From positions 19,426 to 83,425 of the forward strand of contig DASUXA010000007.1 of NCBI GenBank assembly GCA_036378155.1: a stretch of 64,000 nucleotides of DNA, given 5' to 3'. The translations under genes and the position numbers were made by a program. This stretch comes from DASUXA01 sp036378155. GTDB taxonomy: Bacteria > Actinomycetota > Actinomycetes > Mycobacteriales > Micromonosporaceae. Of the stretch, positions 34,706 to 42,607 are shown piece after piece. Each line of letters opens with the position of its first letter. The stretch's first letter is position 1. The notes under the pieces are model-generated. The model was not told the DNA's origin, searched no databases, and worked only from the letters and a program-made list of their open reading frames with translations.

Positions 34706-36205
34706 TCAGCCCGACCCGTCGGTCCCTTCGTCGTGCAGCCATCGCGCCAGCCGTCCACGTCGGCTCACCGCCCGCAGCCGGCGCTCCGTCAGGTCGCGTG
34801 CCTCGGTGGTCGCGACGATCAGCAGGCTGTCCCCGGAGATCAGGCGGGTGTACGGCTCGGGCACGAAGCCCCGCCCGTCCCGCAGCACCAGGGTGACCGC
34901 CGCGCCCGGCGGCAGGCGCAACTCGTCCACGTGTACCCCGGCCAGCCGCGACCCCGCCGCGACGTCCACCTGCAGCAGGTCGGCGCGCATCCGCTCGAGC
35001 GGCGCCGACTCGACGTTCAGGGCGGTCGGCTCGGTCGGGGCGTTGACCCGCAGCAGCCGCGCCGCCGCCGGCAACGTGCTGCCCTGCACCAAGGTGAGCA
35101 CGATCACCAGCACGAACACCGCGTCGAACAGGCGCGGGGCGCCCGCGACCTGCTCGGACAGCGGGATCGTGGCGAGCACGATCGGTACCGCGCCGCGCAG
35201 GCCGCCCCACGACAGGAACGCCTGGGACCGCCAGCGGAGCCGGAACCACGTGGTGGTGAGCAGGACCGACACCGGCCGGGCCACCAGGACCAGTACCACG
35301 CCGGCGAGCAGCGCCGGCAGGATCACGCCGGGCAGCCGCGACGGCGAGACCAGCAAGCCGAGCAGGACGAACAGACCGATCTGGGCGAGCCACGCGAGCC
35401 CGTCGGCGAACCCGTTGATCGCCTGCCGGTGCGGCAGGCGGGCGTTGCCGAGCACCACGCCCGCCACGTACACGGCGAGGAACCCGGACGCGTGCGCGAC
35501 CGCGCCGACCGCGTAGGCGAGCACGGTCAGTCCGGTCGCCGCCAGCGGGTACAGCCCCGCCGCCGGCAACGCCGCGTGGCGCATCAGCCACGCGCCGATC
35601 ACGCCGACCGCCGCGCCGAACAGCGCGCCGGCTGCCAACTCGTACACCAGCAGCAGCGCCTGTTGCCACCAGGGACCGACCGGACCCGGCGCGGACAGCA
35701 GCAGCACGAGGATGACGGCGGGCGCGTCGTTGATACCGGACTCGGCTTCCAGGATCGCCGCCAGCCGGGGACGGATCCGCACCCGGCGCAGGGTGGAGAA
35801 CACCGCCGCCGCGTCGGTGGACGACATCACCGCGCCGAACAGCAGCGCCGGCCGCCAGTCGAAGCCCAGCAGGAAACGCAGTACCGTGCCGAACGCGATC
35901 GTGCTGACCACCACGCCGACGGTGGCGAGCACCGACGACACCGCCAGCACCGGTCGCAGGGTGGACCAGCGGGCGGTCAGCCCGCCCTCGGCGATGATCA
36001 GGATCAGCGCGCAGGTACCGAGCACGCGGGTCAGCGCGACGTCGTTGAACCGGATGCCCAGTCCCGCCTCGCCCACCGCGACGCCGAGCGCGAGGTACAC
36101 CAGCAGGCTCGGCAGCCCCAGTCGGGTGGACACCCGCACCGCGCCCACCGCGACCAGCAGGACCACCGCGCCGAGCAGCAGGGCCGCGGTGAGTTGGGAA
36201 GTCAC
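34706..36205 (-). CDS. CPA1-family K+(Na+)/H+ antiporter with C-terminal TrkA-C domain
   Basis: A 499-residue membrane antiporter. About twelve or thirteen helices (residues 5-390) include the ion-binding region AILEAESGINDAPAVIL, where the Asp matches the catalytic aspartate of NhaP/CvrA-type exchangers, and SWGGLRGAVPIVLA. A cytoplasmic C-terminal domain (about 400-480, TALNVESAPLERMRADLLQV and GDSLLIVATTEARDLTERRL) is TrkA-C-like and probably binds a regulatory ligand. It exports cations in exchange for protons for pH or osmotic balance. The GTG start overlaps the stop of the DUF167 gene by 4 bp. Confidence 0.9.
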   Translation of the reverse strand: MTSQLTAALLLGAVVLLVAVGAVRVSTRLGLPSLLVYLALGVAVGEAGLGIRFNDVALTRVLGTCALILIIAEGGLTARWSTLRPVLAVSSVLATVGVVVSTIAFGTVLRFLLGFDWRPALLFGAVMSSTDAAAVFSTLRRVRIRPRLAAILEAESGINDAPAVILVLLLSAPGPVGPWWQQALLLVYELAAGALFGAAVGVIGAWLMRHAALPAAGLYPLAATGLTVLAYAVGAVAHASGFLAVYVAGVVLGNARLPHRQAINGFADGLAWLAQIGLFVLLGLLVSPSRLPGVILPALLAGVVLVLVARPVSVLLTTTWFRLRWRSQAFLSWGGLRGAVPIVLATIPLSEQVAGAPRLFDAVFVLVIVLTLVQGSTLPAAARLLRVNAPTEPTALNVESAPLERMRADLLQVDVAAGSRLAGVHVDELRLPPGAAVTLVLRDGRGFVPEPYTRLISGDSLLIVATTEARDLTERRLRAVSRRGRLARWLHDEGTDGSG

Positions 36206-36525
36206 CGCGCTCCGCTTCGCAGCGCCTCGACCCGTTCGGCGAGGTCGGACGGCGGCCGGTCCACGGTGAACAACTTGTCCCGGCTCGCCGCGCCCGCACG
36301 CAGCGACAGTTGGCTGGGGCGTACCCCGAGAGCCTGCGCGACCGCCTTCCGCGCGGCCTCGGTCGCCCGGCCGTCGACCGCAGGCGCGGCGACGCTGACG
36401 ACCAGGGCGGCACCGTACGGACCGTGGTACGCGCCGCCGACGGCGGTCCGGGACGCGCCCGGCTTCACCCGTACCGCGACGACCGCCGGGTCGGTGGCGG
36501 GCGGGTGGCGCGGGGTCGACGGCAT
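36202..36525 (-). CDS. DUF167/YggU-family protein
   Basis: A 107-residue protein of the DUF167 (YggU/YggU-like) family. The core pattern VRVKPGASRTAV, then VVSVAAPAVDGRATEAARKAVAQALGV and LRAGAASRDKLFTV, is clear. The family has an alpha/beta fold of unknown function and often sits beside yggT or division genes; here yggT and wag31 are 1-2 kb upstream. It is translationally coupled to the antiporter gene. Confidence 0.88.
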   Translation of the reverse strand: MPSTPRHPPATDPAVVAVRVKPGASRTAVGGAYHGPYGAALVVSVAAPAVDGRATEAARKAVAQALGVRPSQLSLRAGAASRDKLFTVDRPPSDLAERVEALRSGAR

Positions 36526-36615
36526 ACCTCATTGTGCCGGTCGGGGCGCGTGTTCCGGCTCGGCGTGACGGACGCGGGCCGCGGGTCAGGTCGCCGACGC
36601 TCGTCGTGCGCCAGC

Positions 36616-36678
36616 GATGCCTCGCGAGGTGCGAGCGCTGCCTCGCGAGGCGCGGACGCTGGCCCGCGGAGCGCGGGC
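36616..36678. repeat. 21-bp tandem repeat, three copies
   Basis: Units at 36616-36636, 36637-36657 and 36658-36678. The first two share the palindrome CCTCGCGAGG (36620-36629 and 36641-36650); the third is more diverged. The array fills the gap between the DUF167 gene and the acidic repeat protein gene. The 21-bp period equals two helix turns, which would align bound proteins on one face. Confidence 0.7.
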
Positions 36679-36689
36679 GGGTCGGTGGG

Positions 36690-37697
36690 TCAGGCGACGC
36701 CGAGCAGGAGGTTCGTCGCCGCGCGGCAGCGGGAGCAGGGCGTGAAGCCGTCCTCGACCGCCTCGCTGACCGGTACCGCGATGCTCTCCCGGCCCTCGAT
36801 CGCCGGGCAGTACCTGAGGTGGAAGCGCGGCCTGAGATCGATGACGAGGACTTCGGCGTCCATCCGGGCGAGTCGGGCACGGTCGCTCGCCGTCACCGGC
36901 TCAGCCGGCGGTTCGTCCGCCGGATCGGTCGGCTGTGCCGCGCCGGCAGGGATTTCCGTACCGGCATCCGTACCGGGCTGACCGGCATCCGTGGCGGTCC
37001 CGGCCTCGCCACCCGGCGACTGGCGCTCCGGCTCGCTCGACCGCGCCGATCCCGACGAGGCGGAATCCGACGCCGACTCCGACTCGGACTCCGGCTCGGA
37101 CTCCGGCTCGGACTCCGGCTCCGGCGAGCTGGATGAGTCCAGCGAGTCGGGAGGTACCGACGGAGTTTCGGCCCGGTCAGGCGTGGACTCGGTCGCCGCC
37201 GCCTCGCGCTGCGCGGGGGCGACCGCGGCGGCGGTGGTGGTCGTGCCGGCTCGCGGCGGCGCGTCGGCGCCGGCAGCCGCGCCCGCCGACCGACCCCCGC
37301 CGGTCGTCGCGTCGGACTCCGCCGGCGACGCGCCCGCTGCCGCCCCGGTGGACGTCGTGCCCGGGTTCGACAGCGAGGTCGCCGTCGCGGCATCGCCCGC
37401 CGACCCGACCCCGCTGCCGGACGAGCCGGCACCGGACGCACCGGATGCGCCCACCGTCGCGGGTACCGGCGCGGCAGTGCGTTCGCCCGGAGCGCGCCGC
37501 GGCCCGGTCGGCTGTGTCACGGGTTGCTCACCGAACCGCCCGGACGCCTTCTGCCGTACCCCGACCAGCAGCACGATCGCCGCGAGCAGGCTCGCGGCGA
37601 TCGACGAGACGAGGAGCGGTTCGGACCCCTGGCCGAGCCCGGCACCGAGAAGAACCACGGCGACGAGGATGAGCAGAAGACTCGCGGCGATCACCAC
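36690..37697 (-). CDS. Unknown membrane protein with acidic Ser/Glu repeats
   Basis: A 335-residue protein beginning with two membrane helices (about residues 3-24 and 29-47). A long low-complexity segment (50-275) follows, with Ala/Thr/Gly-rich stretches and a striking run of alternating Ser-Glu-Pro (about 195-225). The last 55 residues are conserved-looking and folded: VLVIDLRPRFHLRYCP and FTPCSRCRAATNLLLGVA, with three cysteines that could bind a metal. The gene lies 15 bp downstream of wag31. Similar proteins next to wag31 are found in related genera, which hints at a role in polar growth, but no function is known. Confidence 0.75.
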   Translation of the reverse strand: MVIAASLLLILVAVVLLGAGLGQGSEPLLVSSIAASLLAAIVLLVGVRQKASGRFGEQPVTQPTGPRRAPGERTAAPVPATVGASGASGAGSSGSGVGSAGDAATATSLSNPGTTSTGAAAGASPAESDATTGGGRSAGAAAGADAPPRAGTTTTAAAVAPAQREAAATESTPDRAETPSVPPDSLDSSSSPEPESEPESEPESESESASDSASSGSARSSEPERQSPGGEAGTATDAGQPGTDAGTEIPAGAAQPTDPADEPPAEPVTASDRARLARMDAEVLVIDLRPRFHLRYCPAIEGRESIAVPVSEAVEDGFTPCSRCRAATNLLLGVA

Positions 37698-37712
37698 TCA
37701 CCCCCGTCGGGT

Positions 37713-38498
37713 TCAGCGTCCCGAGCCCTCGAGACCGTTGCGTCCGCTGTACGAGCCGGCTGCCGCGAGCCCGCCGCCGCCGGACCGCGCGGACTCCTGC
37801 CGGGTCATCTCGGACTCCAGGCTCTGGCCGCGACCTTCCAGGTCGCGCAGTTGGCTCTCGAGGTACGCCTTGAGACGGGTGCGGTACTCGCGCTCGAACT
37901 GCTTGAGCTCCTCGATGTGCTTCTGCAGCGCGGTGCGCTTGGCGTCCAGGCCGCCCATCGCCTCCTGGTGGCGCTGCCGGGCGTCCCGCTCGAGCGCCTC
38001 CGCCTTGGCCCGCGCCTCGCGGGTGACCTCGTCGGCCTTGGTGCGCGCCTCGGTCAGCAGTTTGTCCGCCTCGCGCCGGGCGTCGTTGACGTGGTCGTCC
38101 GCGGTGCGCTGGGCCATCATGAGCACCCGCAGCGCCTGCTGCTCGCCGTCACCGCCGCCGACCGGCCCGCCCTGGGCGCGGATCTGCTCCAGCTCCGCCT
38201 GCATGGCACGGGCAGCCTGCTCGGCGGCGGCCTTGTCCCGCTGGATCCGGTCGAGCTGGGCCTTGAGTTCGGCGTTCTCCTGCGCGATCCGAGGGTCGGC
38301 GCCGGGACCGGCGACCACCCGGCCGCCGCCGCCGCGCTCGAGCTGAGCACGCAGCTCGCTGTTCTCCTCGATCAGACGGGCGAGCTCGCGCTCGACCTCG
38401 TCCAGGAAGGCGTCGACCTCCTCCTCGTCGTACCCCCGCTTTCCGATCGGGGGCTTTTTGAAGGCGACGTTGTGGACGTCGGCGGGGGTCAGCGGCAT
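37713..38498 (-). CDS. wag31: DivIVA/Wag31 polar growth protein
   Basis: A 261-residue coiled-coil protein that marks cell poles and organises tip growth. The N-terminal membrane-binding domain (MPLTPADVHNVAFKKPPIGK, then GYDEEEVDAFLDEVE) is followed by two helical coiled-coil stretches (about 30-110 and 120-235) joined by a Gly-rich linker. The tail is glycine-rich. It closes the dcw cluster after sepF and yggT, as in mycobacteria and Streptomyces. Phosphorylation by envelope Ser/Thr kinases is known for the family. Confidence 0.96.
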   Translation of the reverse strand: MPLTPADVHNVAFKKPPIGKRGYDEEEVDAFLDEVERELARLIEENSELRAQLERGGGGRVVAGPGADPRIAQENAELKAQLDRIQRDKAAAEQAARAMQAELEQIRAQGGPVGGGDGEQQALRVLMMAQRTADDHVNDARREADKLLTEARTKADEVTREARAKAEALERDARQRHQEAMGGLDAKRTALQKHIEELKQFEREYRTRLKAYLESQLRDLEGRGQSLESEMTRQESARSGGGGLAAAGSYSGRNGLEGSGR

Positions 38499-38563
38499 CG
38501 AAACTCCTCGGATTCAGTTGCGGCCGCGGGCGACTGTTCGGCTCGGACGGACGGCCGTCAGAT

Positions 38564-38857
38564 CTATATGAGTCGCCTTACCACGACGTTCATCAGCACA
38601 TACAGGATAAGCAGCAGGACGAGCGAGGCCAGGTCGAGACTCACGGTACCAAGTCGTAGCGGTGGGATCACTCGCCTCAACGCCTTAAGGGGCGGATCAG
38701 TGACGCTCCACACCGCTTCTAATGCCGCGGCCGCTCCCCGGCCCGGCTGCCAGCGCCGACCGAACTGCAGCACCCAGCCCAGCACGAACCGCGCCAGCAA
38801 CGTCAGGAAGAAGACGTACAGGACGAGGTACAGCACCTGGGCAATGATCGACAACAC
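38564..38857 (-). CDS. yggT: YggT-family membrane protein
   Basis: A 97-residue protein with two hydrophobic regions (about 2-25 and 68-92) and the family centre VWSVTDPPLKALRRVIPPLRLGTVSLDLA between them. YggT/YlmG proteins lie in division clusters and are linked to membrane or septum organisation. I chose GTG at 38857, which starts VLSIIAQVLYLV; the frame is open further up but overlaps sepF. A GAAGGG ribosome site lies about 11 nt upstream. The gene sits between sepF and wag31. Confidence 0.9.
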   Translation of the reverse strand: MLSIIAQVLYLVLYVFFLTLLARFVLGWVLQFGRRWQPGRGAAAALEAVWSVTDPPLKALRRVIPPLRLGTVSLDLASLVLLLILYVLMNVVVRRLI

Positions 38858-38888
38858 GTTCGGTGGCGCCCTTCGCAGGCAGGTCCGG

Positions 38889-39467
38889 TCAGCTCTGGTT
38901 GAAGAACCCACCCTCGGCGATCCGGGCCTTGTCCTCCGCGGTGACCTGGACATTCGCCGGCGAGAGCAGGAACACGCGGTTGGTCACGCGCTCGAAATTA
39001 CCACGGAGTCCGAAAACCAACCCGGCAGCGAAGTCGACCAGACGCTTGGCGTCCGCTTCGTCCATTTCGGTCAGGTTCATGATGACCGGTACGCCATCGC
39101 GAAAATGCTCACCGATCGTACGTGCCTCGTTGTACGTCGTCGGGTGCAGCGTCGTGATCTGGTACCGCCGATCCTCCTCCTCGGCGACCACGGCACGCTC
39201 CCGCAACTGCACCTGCGGCGCGAGGGCGAGGTTGTCGCGGGTGGAGTACGCGCCGGCACCGCTCGACGGCGTGACCCGGCTGACCGGACGCAGAGCGGTC
39301 CGCTGCTCCGCGAGCCGCTCCGAGGCGCGCGAGCGCACCGGTACCGGCTCGTCGACCTCGTCCTCCTCGTCGGCGAAGTCGTCGCGGTATCCGCGCTCGT
39401 CGTAACCCCGATCGTCATCGTCCTCGATCAGGCCGAGCCACACCCCGGCCTTGCGCAGTGTGCCCAT
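38889..39467 (-). CDS. sepF: Cell division protein SepF
   Basis: A 192-residue SepF. The N-terminal amphipathic helix (MGTLRKAGVWLGLIED) binds membrane, a charged linker follows (about 20-100), and the globular domain (105-190) holds ITTLHPTTYNEARTIGEHFR and MNLTEMDEADAKRLVDFAAGL. SepF tethers FtsZ to the membrane and helps build the septum in actinobacteria, which lack FtsA. A strong GGAGGGAGGG ribosome site precedes the ATG at 39467. Spacing from yggS (177 bp) suggests it also has its own promoter. Confidence 0.95.
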   Translation of the reverse strand: MGTLRKAGVWLGLIEDDDDRGYDERGYRDDFADEEDEVDEPVPVRSRASERLAEQRTALRPVSRVTPSSGAGAYSTRDNLALAPQVQLRERAVVAEEEDRRYQITTLHPTTYNEARTIGEHFRDGVPVIMNLTEMDEADAKRLVDFAAGLVFGLRGNFERVTNRVFLLSPANVQVTAEDKARIAEGGFFNQS

Positions 39468-39644
39468 GCCGCGCCCTCCCTCCGCCGTGCGCACGCCCCC
39501 GTGCCGATGTTCCGAAAACGCGCGTGGACCGACCTACCGCATCGAACGCCCCCCGACGCCGATACCGCCACGCGCATGCCTTTCGAGCATTACCCAGCCC
39601 GAGTCGGAAAACAACATGGTTGTAGTTCGCTGTCCGCCGTCAGG

Positions 39645-40469
39645 CTACCGGAGCGGCGCACGCATTCCGAGCAATGCGCTACCGACGCGGATATGTGTCG
39701 CGCCGTAGGCGATCGCCTGCTCCAGGTCACCGCTCATGCCGGCGGAGAGGATGTCGGCTGCCGGATGGTTGGCGCGTACCGCCGCGGCGACCTCGGCGAG
39801 CCGGGCGAAGGCGCGGTCGGCCTCCCATCCCAGGGGCGCCACCGCCATCAGCCCGCGCAGTCGCAGCAGGCGCGCGCCGGCCAACGCGTCGAGGACGGCG
39901 GACAGGCTGCGGTCCGATTCGCCCAATCCGTCAGTACGCGCACCGCCGGCCCCGGAGTCCGTGGGTCCGCCGTCGAACCCGGAGTCGATCAGCGCGCCGC
40001 CGCGCGCGGGATCGCCGTCGATGCTCACCTGTACCAGCACGTCCAGCGGCGTGTCGCCGCACCCGGCGCGGGCGGTGTCCAGGGTCCGGGCGAGGCGGAC
40101 CCCGTCCACGGAGTGCACGAGGTCCGCGTACCGGGCGACCGAGCGGCACTTGTTGCGCTGCAACTGCCCGATGAAGTGCCAGCGGACCGGCACGCCCGCC
40201 TCGGCCACGGCGACCGCCTTGGGCGCCGCCTCCTGGTCGCGGTTCTCCCCGATGTCGGTGACCCCCAGCGCGGCCAGGCGCAGCACGTCGTCGGCGGGGT
40301 ACGTCTTGGTGACCCCGATCAGGGTGATCTCGCCCGGATCGCGGCCGACCGCGGCACACGCGTCGGCGATCCGACCGCGCAGTCGGGCGAGATTCGTGGC
40401 GATCTCGGCTCGCCGCGCGTCGTCGCTGGTCGCCGGCGCGACCGACGGGCCGGACACCGACCCGGTCAC
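39645..40469 (-). CDS. yggS: YggS-family pyridoxal phosphate homeostasis protein
   Basis: A 274-residue PLP-binding barrel (YlmE in Gram-positives). The lysine that holds PLP is in IGVTKTYPADDV, and GENRDQEAAPKA, WHFIGQLQRNK and LSAGMSGDLEQAIAYGATHIRVGSALLG are family hallmarks. An insertion of about 25 residues rich in Gly, Asp and Ser sits near residue 165. The protein buffers vitamin B6 and affects amino-acid pools. Its GTG overlaps the ftsZ stop by 4 bp. In most relatives pgeF/ylmD stands between the two genes and is missing here. Confidence 0.94.
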   Translation of the reverse strand: MTGSVSGPSVAPATSDDARRAEIATNLARLRGRIADACAAVGRDPGEITLIGVTKTYPADDVLRLAALGVTDIGENRDQEAAPKAVAVAEAGVPVRWHFIGQLQRNKCRSVARYADLVHSVDGVRLARTLDTARAGCGDTPLDVLVQVSIDGDPARGGALIDSGFDGGPTDSGAGGARTDGLGESDRSLSAVLDALAGARLLRLRGLMAVAPLGWEADRAFARLAEVAAAVRANHPAADILSAGMSGDLEQAIAYGATHIRVGSALLGMRAPLR

Positions 40470-41572
40470 GCGCCGTTCTTCAGGAAGTCGGGCACATCCA
40501 CGTCGTCGAAGAGTACCCGGCGCGGCTGGGTCGGGGTCGGGCGCGGGGGCGCGCTGGTGGGCGGTGGCGGCGTGTCGGTCGGCGCGGGCGTCGACTTCTT
40601 CGACTCGATCGGCTTGTACGCCGGGGTACCGCCGTCGAAGCCGGCGGCGATCACGGTGACGCGGACCTCGTCGCCGAGCGCGTCGTCGATCACCGCCCCG
40701 AAGATGATGTTCGCGTCCGCGTGCGCGGCGTCCGTCACCAACTGCGCCGCGTCGTTGATCTCGAACAGCCCGAGGTCCGACCCGCCCGCGATGGACAACA
40801 GGACACCCCGCGCGCCGTCCATGCTCTGCTCGAGCAGCGGGCTGGAGATCGCCTTCTCGGCAGCCTCGACCGCACGGTTGTCGCCGCGCGCGCTGCCGAT
40901 ACCCATCAGCGCGCTGCCGGCGCCGCTCATCACGCTCTTGACGTCGGCGAAGTCCAGGTTGATCAGACCGGGCGTGGTGATCAGGTCGGTGATGCCCTGG
41001 ACACCCGACAGCAGCACCTGGTCGGCCTGGCGGAACGCGTCCATCATGCTGATGCTCCGGTCGCCGAGCGCGAGCAGCCGGTCGTTGGGGATGACGATGA
41101 GCGTGTCGCACTGGTTGCGCAGCTCCTCGATACCCGCCTCGGCCTGGACCTGGCGGCGCTTGCCCTCGAACGAGAACGGGCGGGTGACCACGCCGATGGT
41201 GAGCGCGCCCAGCTTGCGGGCGATGTTGGCGACCACGGGAGCCCCGCCGGTACCCGTACCGCCGCCCTCGCCGCAGGTCACGAACACCATGTCGGCGCCC
41301 TTGAGCACCTCCTCGATCTCCTCGCGGTGGTCCTCGGCGGCGTTGTGCCCGACGTCCGGGTTGGCGCCCGCGCCCAGGCCGCGGGTCAGCTCGCGACCCA
41401 CGTCCAGCTTGACGTCGGCATCGCTCATCAACAGCGCCTGCGCGTCGGTGTTGATCGCGATGAATTCGACCCCTTTGAGGCCGACCTCGATCATCCGGTT
41501 GACGGCGTTGACGCCACCGCCACCGATGCCGACAACCTTGATGACCGCGAGGTAATTGTGCGGTGGTGTCAT
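40466..41572 (-). CDS. ftsZ: Cell division protein FtsZ
   Basis: The 368-residue tubulin-like GTPase that forms the division ring. The GTP-binding G-box GGGTGTGGAPVVANIA lies near residue 100, NLDFADV and the T7 loop follow, and the C-terminal peptide DDVDVPDFLKN binds SepF and FtsW. The start MTPPHNYLAVIKVVGIGGGG is standard. It is short because the disordered linker is only about 40 residues. A TTGACA-17-TAGAGG promoter lies in the 249-bp gap upstream, so ftsZ can be expressed apart from the rest of the cluster. Confidence 0.98.
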   Translation of the reverse strand: MTPPHNYLAVIKVVGIGGGGVNAVNRMIEVGLKGVEFIAINTDAQALLMSDADVKLDVGRELTRGLGAGANPDVGHNAAEDHREEIEEVLKGADMVFVTCGEGGGTGTGGAPVVANIARKLGALTIGVVTRPFSFEGKRRQVQAEAGIEELRNQCDTLIVIPNDRLLALGDRSISMMDAFRQADQVLLSGVQGITDLITTPGLINLDFADVKSVMSGAGSALMGIGSARGDNRAVEAAEKAISSPLLEQSMDGARGVLLSIAGGSDLGLFEINDAAQLVTDAAHADANIIFGAVIDDALGDEVRVTVIAAGFDGGTPAYKPIESKKSTPAPTDTPPPPTSAPPRPTPTQPRRVLFDDVDVPDFLKNGA

Positions 41573-41659
41573 CGGTCAGCCTTCCCTTCGGGTCAACGGC
41601 GCGCGGGTGCCAACGCGCCGCCGCTTGGTACCGTCAGAGGGCGAGGAGCAAACCCTCAC

Positions 41660-41688
41660 CCTCTACTAGAGACTTAGCCTTATGTCAA
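41660..41688 (-). promoter_or_regulatory. ftsZ: ftsZ promoter (TTGACA-N17-TAGAGG)
   Basis: A perfect -35 TTGACA (41688-41683) is followed 17 bp later by TAGAGG (41665-41660). A short inverted repeat CTCTA-C-TAGAG (41661-41671) overlaps the -10. This is the strongest sigma-70-type promoter that I see in the window, in a gap otherwise without a gene, and it leaves an mRNA leader of about 80 nt before ftsZ. Confidence 0.65.
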
Positions 41689-41821
41689 CCATGTCCCCCT
41701 CGGAAACGTAAGGGCGGACCGTTGATGATCCAAGGACCTGTCACGGCGTGTCGCCGTATCCGCCCGTTCTGTCGTACCCGGGGGCGTGTGCACCCGGCGA
41801 CGACGGAGGCGCGAGTCCCGG

Positions 41822-42607
41822 TCAGCGGACCGTGACCACGTCCGGGGCGCTGACGTCGATCGTGGTACCGGGACGGGCCAGCAGCGACGTCGCCACCCGC
41901 GCCTTCGCGGCGTTCTCGGTCGCGTCACCCCAGACGACCACCCGCCCGTCCGCCATCTCCAGCCGGATCCGGGTGGGCGCGTCGGCGACCAGCGCGCCCA
42001 ACCCGTCGCGCAGCTTCGGGGTCAGCGCGCCCAGGACGGTCAGCGCTGCCCGCGTCGTCGCGTCGTCCGGAGCCGGATGCGCGACCCGCACCAGCGGCAG
42101 CCCGCCGGGACGGCTCGGTACCGCCAGATATCCGACACCGTCCGCGTCCACCAGCAGAAAGCCCCGGCCGTGCGGCACCACGGCGACCGGAGTGCGCTCG
42201 ATCACCTGTACCACCAACGTGGACGGCCAGCCGCGTCGCACGTGCGCCGACCGGACCGGCGGCAGCGCGGCGACCAACCGGCGCCGTACCGCGTCGGCGT
42301 CCACTCTGGCCAGCGGCGTGCCCAGCGGTACCGCCGCCGCCTGCCGCACCTGATCGGCGGACACCAGATGGGCGCCCTCGACCGTGATCCGGTCCACGCC
42401 GAGCAGCGAGGTGTTCAGCACCAGCCAACCGGCGACCGCCCCGATCGCGACCACCACCGCCGCGCTCAGCCAGGGCGCTGCCGCGCGGATCCGGCGTCGC
42501 CGGGCACGCTGGTTGAACCTGCGGACCGATGCCGGTACCGCGTCGGTCCGGGCGCGGACCAACCGCCAGGCGCGGGGGCCGCTCGTGTCGCCGCGCCGCC
42601 CGGTCAT
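41822..42607 (-). CDS. ftsQ: Cell division protein FtsQ
   Basis: A 261-residue bitopic membrane protein. A basic cytoplasmic tail (1-45), one helix (about 46-66), a POTRA domain (LGVDRITVEGAHLVSADQVRQAA, about 70-140) and a beta domain form the divisome scaffold with FtsL and FtsB. The length is normal. The start codon overlaps the stop of murC (ATGA). It is the last gene before the ftsZ promoter gap. Confidence 0.94.
   Translation of the reverse strand: MTGRRGDTSGPRAWRLVRARTDAVPASVRRFNQRARRRRIRAAAPWLSAAVVVAIGAVAGWLVLNTSLLGVDRITVEGAHLVSADQVRQAAAVPLGTPLARVDADAVRRRLVAALPPVRSAHVRRGWPSTLVVQVIERTPVAVVPHGRGFLLVDADGVGYLAVPSRPGGLPLVRVAHPAPDDATTRAALTVLGALTPKLRDGLGALVADAPTRIRLEMADGRVVVWGDATENAAKARVATSLLARPGTTIDVSAPDVVTVR

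Noticed and set aside
37524..41555. Continuous plus-strand frame of over 1300 codons across wag31, sepF, yggS and ftsZ
   Set aside because: It is antisense to five clearly identified genes and contains no recognisable domain.
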